From: a bacterium
GTDB taxonomy: Bacteria > Bacillota > Limnochordia > DTU080 > RSA5
Reading direction: 5' to 3'
Length of the DNA: 34,012 nucleotides
Assembly (NCBI GenBank): GCA_002919195.1
Contig: PKEU01000120.1
Coordinates: forward strand, 1-34,012
The translations under genes were made by a program, and so were the position numbers. Position 1 is the stretch's first letter, and each line of letters starts with the position of its first letter. This document shows, one piece after another, positions 31,045-34,012 of the stretch. The notes beneath the pieces are model-generated. The model was not told the DNA's origin. It did not search any database and saw nothing but the letters and a program-made list of their open reading frames with translations.

Positions 31045-32154
31045 CTACGACGCCTTGGGCAGCTGCGCAAGGCGCGCCTGGGTCGCCGCGTCAAAGAGGC
31101 GGATCTTTGCCGGGTCAAAGGTGAGCCACACCTGGCCGTTGGGAGGCGGCAGGAATTCCGTGGAGGTGGTCACCTTGAGCGTGTGGGGCCCCAGCGCGAG
31201 CGTCAGCATCCTCTGGGCGCCGATCAGCTCCGAGACAATGACGGACGCGGCGATGCCTCCACCCTCGGGCTCGGTGAGGCTGACGGCGATGTTTTCCGGC
31301 CGGATGCCGATGGTCACCTCGTCGATGCGGGCGGCCTGGATCCGGGCCGCCGCCTCGGGCGAGAGGGGTACCTGATAGCCTTCGCCCTCAAGGAAAAGGC
31401 GGCCTGCGTCCTGGCGTACACGCCCCGTGAGGAAGTTCATGGGCGGGTTGCCGATAAAGGCGCCGACAAAGACCGTGGCCGGGTTGTCGTAAACCTCCTG
31501 GGGCTCGTCGAGCTGGACGATCTTGCCCTCGGACATCACGGCGATCCGGTCGCCGAGGCTCAAGGCTTCGACCTGGTCGTGGGTGACGTAGACGGTCGTC
31601 GCCTGGATCTCCTGCTGGAGGCGCTTGATCTCTGCCCGCATGGAGAGGCGGAGGAGCGCGTCGAGGTTGGAAAGCGGCTCATCCATCAAGAGGACTTGGG
31701 GCTCGACGACCACCGCGCGCGCCACCGCGACCCGCTGCCTTTGTCCCCCAGACAGCTGGCTGGGATAGCGATCGAGGAGGTTTCCCAACTGGAGGAGCTC
31801 GGCCGCGCGGCGCACCCGGCGGTCAATTTCGGTGCGGTCGACCCCTTTCACCCGGAGGCCGAAGCCGATGTTGGCCGCTACGGTCATGTGGGGAAACAGC
31901 GCGTAGCTTTGAAACACCATCCCGATGCCGCGCTTTCCCGGGGGAAGGTGCGTGACATCGCGGCCACCGATCAAGATCCGCCCCTCGTCCAGGGTCTCAA
32001 GCCCCGCGATGCAACGAAGCGTCGTCGTCTTCCCGCAGCCGCTCGGCCCGAGAAAGACGAGAAACTCGTTTTCCCGAATGTGCAGGTCGATGCCGTCGAC
32101 CGCACGGACTTTCCCAAACTGTTTGACGATGCCTTCGAGACGAACGTCCCTCAC
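31045..32154 (-). CDS. ugpC: Sugar ABC transporter ATP-binding protein (UgpC/MsmX/MalK-type)
   Basis: 369 aa from GTG32154, chosen because AAAGGAG lies ~8 nt upstream; a start at 32193 would include that site. Walker A GPSGCGKT (36-43), Q-loop Q82, signature LSGGQ (134-138), Walker B LLMDEP (155-160) and switch H192 are all intact. A C-terminal regulatory OB/TOBE extension (~240-369) with IGIRPENI marks the CUT1 subfamily. It powers sugar import at the membrane. It lies directly downstream of two permeases on the same strand. As the only sugar ATPase in the window it could also serve the 23-26 kb permeases, as MsmX-type ATPases are known to be shared. Confidence 0.95.
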   Translation of the reverse strand: MRDVRLEGIVKQFGKVRAVDGIDLHIRENEFLVFLGPSGCGKTTTLRCIAGLETLDEGRILIGGRDVTHLPPGKRGIGMVFQSYALFPHMTVAANIGFGLRVKGVDRTEIDRRVRRAAELLQLGNLLDRYPSQLSGGQRQRVAVARAVVVEPQVLLMDEPLSNLDALLRLSMRAEIKRLQQEIQATTVYVTHDQVEALSLGDRIAVMSEGKIVQLDEPQEVYDNPATVFVGAFIGNPPMNFLTGRVRQDAGRLFLEGEGYQVPLSPEAAARIQAARIDEVTIGIRPENIAVSLTEPEGGGIAASVIVSELIGAQRMLTLALGPHTLKVTTSTEFLPPPNGQVWLTFDPAKIRLFDAATQARLAQLPKAS

Positions 32155-32262
32155 GGTCGCTCTCCTTTCGTCACGGCACGTGTCTGATCGCAAAAGGTTG
32201 AAAGGCCATTCCCGCGTCCATCTGGCTCTGACTCGGCTGTGTTTGCTGGCATCTGCCGCGCT

Positions 32263-33075
32263 TTATTTATTGATGGAGACGCCCCACAGGTTGATCAGGT
32301 ACCTCCGGATCGCCACGATAAACAAGATCGCGGGCAAAATCATAAAAAAGCCGCCGGCAAACTTGAAGTAAAGGGGCGAGGCGCCCAGCGTTCCCATAAT
32401 CTGCGCCGGCAGCGTCCGGTTGTTGACGGTCAAGATGGTGGCAGCGAACACCTCGTTCCACGACATGACAAAGGTGAGAATGCCCGACGCCGCGAGCCCC
32501 GGCAAGATGAGGGGGAGGCTGACCCGGAAAAAGGCGCCGAACCTGCTGCAGCCCAGCGTCTGAGCTGCCTCCTCCAAGTCCTTGGGCACCCGGGTAAACA
32601 CCCCCGCCGTGATCATCACCACAAAGGGAAGGGCGAGCGTCACGTGCATCAAGGTGACGCCGAGCAGTGTGTCATAGAGACGCCAGCGGATGAACGTGAC
32701 GGCGAGGGGCACCGCCAGGATGCTGGTGGGAAACATGCGCGTGATCAAGATCCCGGTTTGAAACGCTTCCCGGCCGCGAAAGCGAAAGCGGGTGAGCGCG
32801 TAACCTGCGGGCGCTCCCAAGAGGAGCGAAAGGACCACTGTGGCCAGCGCCACAAGGAGGCTGTTGCCGGTTGAACGAAGCACGCCAAAGGAGTTGACGA
32901 AAAACCGGAGGCTCTCCAGTGAAAACTGGGACGGGATGATCGTCCTCGGCCAGGTGAAAAAGTCGGATCGCGGCGTCAATGCGGCAAGGCCGATCAAGAC
33001 GATGGGGATCAACGTCCAAAGCGCCAGCAAGGTCGCGAGCAGGTAGTGCGCCGTCCGCCGGAGCCAAAGCGGCAT
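32263..33075 (-). CDS. Carbohydrate ABC transporter permease (MalG-type), second system
   Basis: 270 aa. ATG33075 directly follows the TAA of the upstream permease (TAAATG), so the two are translationally coupled. Six membrane helices are visible, starting TAHYLLATLLALWTLIPIV. The EAA loop is LEEAAQTLGCSRFGAFF followed by RVSLPLILPG. The C-terminus is RRYLINLWGVSINK. It forms the importer channel with the MalF-type partner. 108 bp separate its stop from the ATPase start, with no terminator seen. Confidence 0.93.
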   Translation of the reverse strand: MPLWLRRTAHYLLATLLALWTLIPIVLIGLAALTPRSDFFTWPRTIIPSQFSLESLRFFVNSFGVLRSTGNSLLVALATVVLSLLLGAPAGYALTRFRFRGREAFQTGILITRMFPTSILAVPLAVTFIRWRLYDTLLGVTLMHVTLALPFVVMITAGVFTRVPKDLEEAAQTLGCSRFGAFFRVSLPLILPGLAASGILTFVMSWNEVFAATILTVNNRTLPAQIMGTLGASPLYFKFAGGFFMILPAILFIVAIRRYLINLWGVSINK

Positions 33076-33951
33076 TTAAACCACCCCAATCTGTTCCTCT
33101 TTCGAGCGCAAAAAGACGAGGTACCCCCAGGTGATGACAATCGAGAGCAAGGTCAGCGTGAGCGCGTAGGCCGAAGCCACCCGTTCGTTGCGGATCAACT
33201 CGTACCAGAAGTACGACTCCGACGCCAAGACGGGATAGAGGCGGCCCGTGAGCACCACGACCGGGCTAAAGACTTGCAGCGCCAGCATGGTCCGGATGAC
33301 GAGGGCCGTCTGGATGCTCGGCCGGAGCAGCGGGAGGATCACCAGGCGAAACCGCTGCCAGGGGGTGGCGCCAAAGGTATCGGCGGCTTCCAGGTAGTCT
33401 TTCGCGATCATTTGCAAGCCCGCGAGCAGGATCAGCATCACGAGCGGCGTCGCCCGCCAGATTTCGGAGATCACGAGCGCCGTAAGGAGCCATTGGGGCG
33501 ACTGGTGGCTGAGGTAGATCACCGCCCGGTCGATGAGCCCTGCGCCAAGCAGCGCTGCGTTGAGGTAGCCCCGCTCGGTAAAGATGGAAAGCCAAATGAG
33601 GCCCGACGCGAGGTCGGAGATGCTCATTGGAATGGCATAGATCGCCAGGTAAAGCATCGAACCCCGGAGCTTGCGGTTGATGATGAGGGCCATCGTCATG
33701 GCGAGGACGAGTTGCGCCGGCACCACGATGACCGTGAGCCAAAAGGTGTTTTTCAAGGCGCGCGCGAAGTAGACGTCGTTGATCATCCTTTGAAAGTGGA
33801 CGAGGGTCAACGAGCCGTCCTCGGCCCGGATGGACAAGAGAAACACCTGGACTAACGGCATGACGAAAAAGACCAGCATAAAGAGGATGCTGGGGAGCAG
33901 CAGCCAATACGGCAGGTCGATTCGCTTGAGCACTCTCTGCAACCCGGACAC
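33076..33951 (-). CDS. Carbohydrate ABC transporter permease (MalF-type), second system
   Basis: 291 aa from GTG33951. AAAAGGGG upstream is close (2-3 nt), so the start is not certain; TTG33942 is an alternative. Helix 1 reads YWLLLPSILFMLVFFVMPL. The EAA loop is DYLEAADTFGATPWQRFR followed by LVILPLL. It pairs with the MalG-type permease next to it. A sugar-binding-protein gene would be expected further upstream, beyond the window end. Confidence 0.92.
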   Translation of the reverse strand: MSGLQRVLKRIDLPYWLLLPSILFMLVFFVMPLVQVFLLSIRAEDGSLTLVHFQRMINDVYFARALKNTFWLTVIVVPAQLVLAMTMALIINRKLRGSMLYLAIYAIPMSISDLASGLIWLSIFTERGYLNAALLGAGLIDRAVIYLSHQSPQWLLTALVISEIWRATPLVMLILLAGLQMIAKDYLEAADTFGATPWQRFRLVILPLLRPSIQTALVIRTMLALQVFSPVVVLTGRLYPVLASESYFWYELIRNERVASAYALTLTLLSIVITWGYLVFLRSKEEQIGVV

Positions 33952-34012
33952 CGCCCCTTTTGGTCAGATGCGCCGGCGGCGGGGGCACTTGGGCCCGCCC
34001 CGCGGGGGCCGG
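33952..34012. other. Window edge upstream of the permease operon
   Basis: On the minus strand a frame open from the edge ends at TGA 33967-33965 (Arg/Pro-rich, 15 codons). This could be the end of an upstream gene or non-coding GC-rich DNA. Too little is present to decide. Confidence 0.2.

Noticed and set aside
1-34012. Insertion sequences, phage genes, tRNA or rRNA genes
   Set aside because: No transposase, integrase or capsid-like protein, no terminal inverted repeats, and no cloverleaf sequence was recognised on either strand.

Overview
The window is chromosomal DNA, GC-rich (roughly 60 % by eye), from a bacterium that looks like a deep-branching Bacillota-type heterotroph, possibly thermophilic and with an outer membrane. 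The clues are strong AGGAGG-type ribosome sites, frequent GTG/TTG starts, a SAM-I (S-box) riboswitch with an intrinsic terminator, several carbohydrate ABC importers with LacI and ROK regulators, and a secreted beta-barrel protein ending in aromatic Phe (3176-2517, minus). Limnochordia-like lineages would fit, but the assignment is an inference.

Layout. 1-2516: the 3' part of a PD-(D/E)XK-like nuclease, then a membrane-anchored DUF4388 protein whose linker is an 18/36-bp tandem array. 2517-12590: a loose set of single genes (beta-barrel protein, PHP phosphoesterase, ChrA chromate transporter, sialidase-like BNR protein, Sir2 deacylase, APH-type kinase, DUF456 membrane protein, aldo-keto reductase) separated by unusually long gaps. 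12591-19235: a sulfur/methionine block. A SAM-I riboswitch leads a minus-strand operon of a cystathionine gamma-synthase/lyase-type enzyme and cobalamin-independent MetE. Divergent from it lie a secreted rhodanese and a YeeE/YedE (TsuA-like) thiosulfate transporter. 19340-20130: a nucleoside deaminase and a small unknown ORF. 20294-27727: a LacI regulator, a GH4 glycosidase with the CHG motif of the glucuronidase group, two sugar ABC permeases, a solute-binding protein and a divergent ROK regulator. 27888-34012: a 69-aa protein, a second sugar-binding protein, an MDR dehydrogenase, and a minus-strand UgpC/MalK-type ATPase with two more permeases running off the end.

How the genes work together. 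The met operon makes methionine and should be shut off by SAM. The divergent pair should bring in thiosulfate/sulfane sulfur. The 20-27 kb block should import and cleave a glycoside, perhaps a uronide, under LacI/ROK control. The single ATPase at 31045-32154 could energise both permease pairs.

The most striking non-standard signal is a set of short tandem arrays (units mostly 13-18 bp, also 25 and 28 bp) with unrelated unit sequences. They lie in most of the longer gaps, across one stop codon, in frame inside MetE and the DUF4388 protein, and apparently inside the P3 stem of the SAM riboswitch. No insertion sequence, CRISPR array, tRNA or rRNA was seen.
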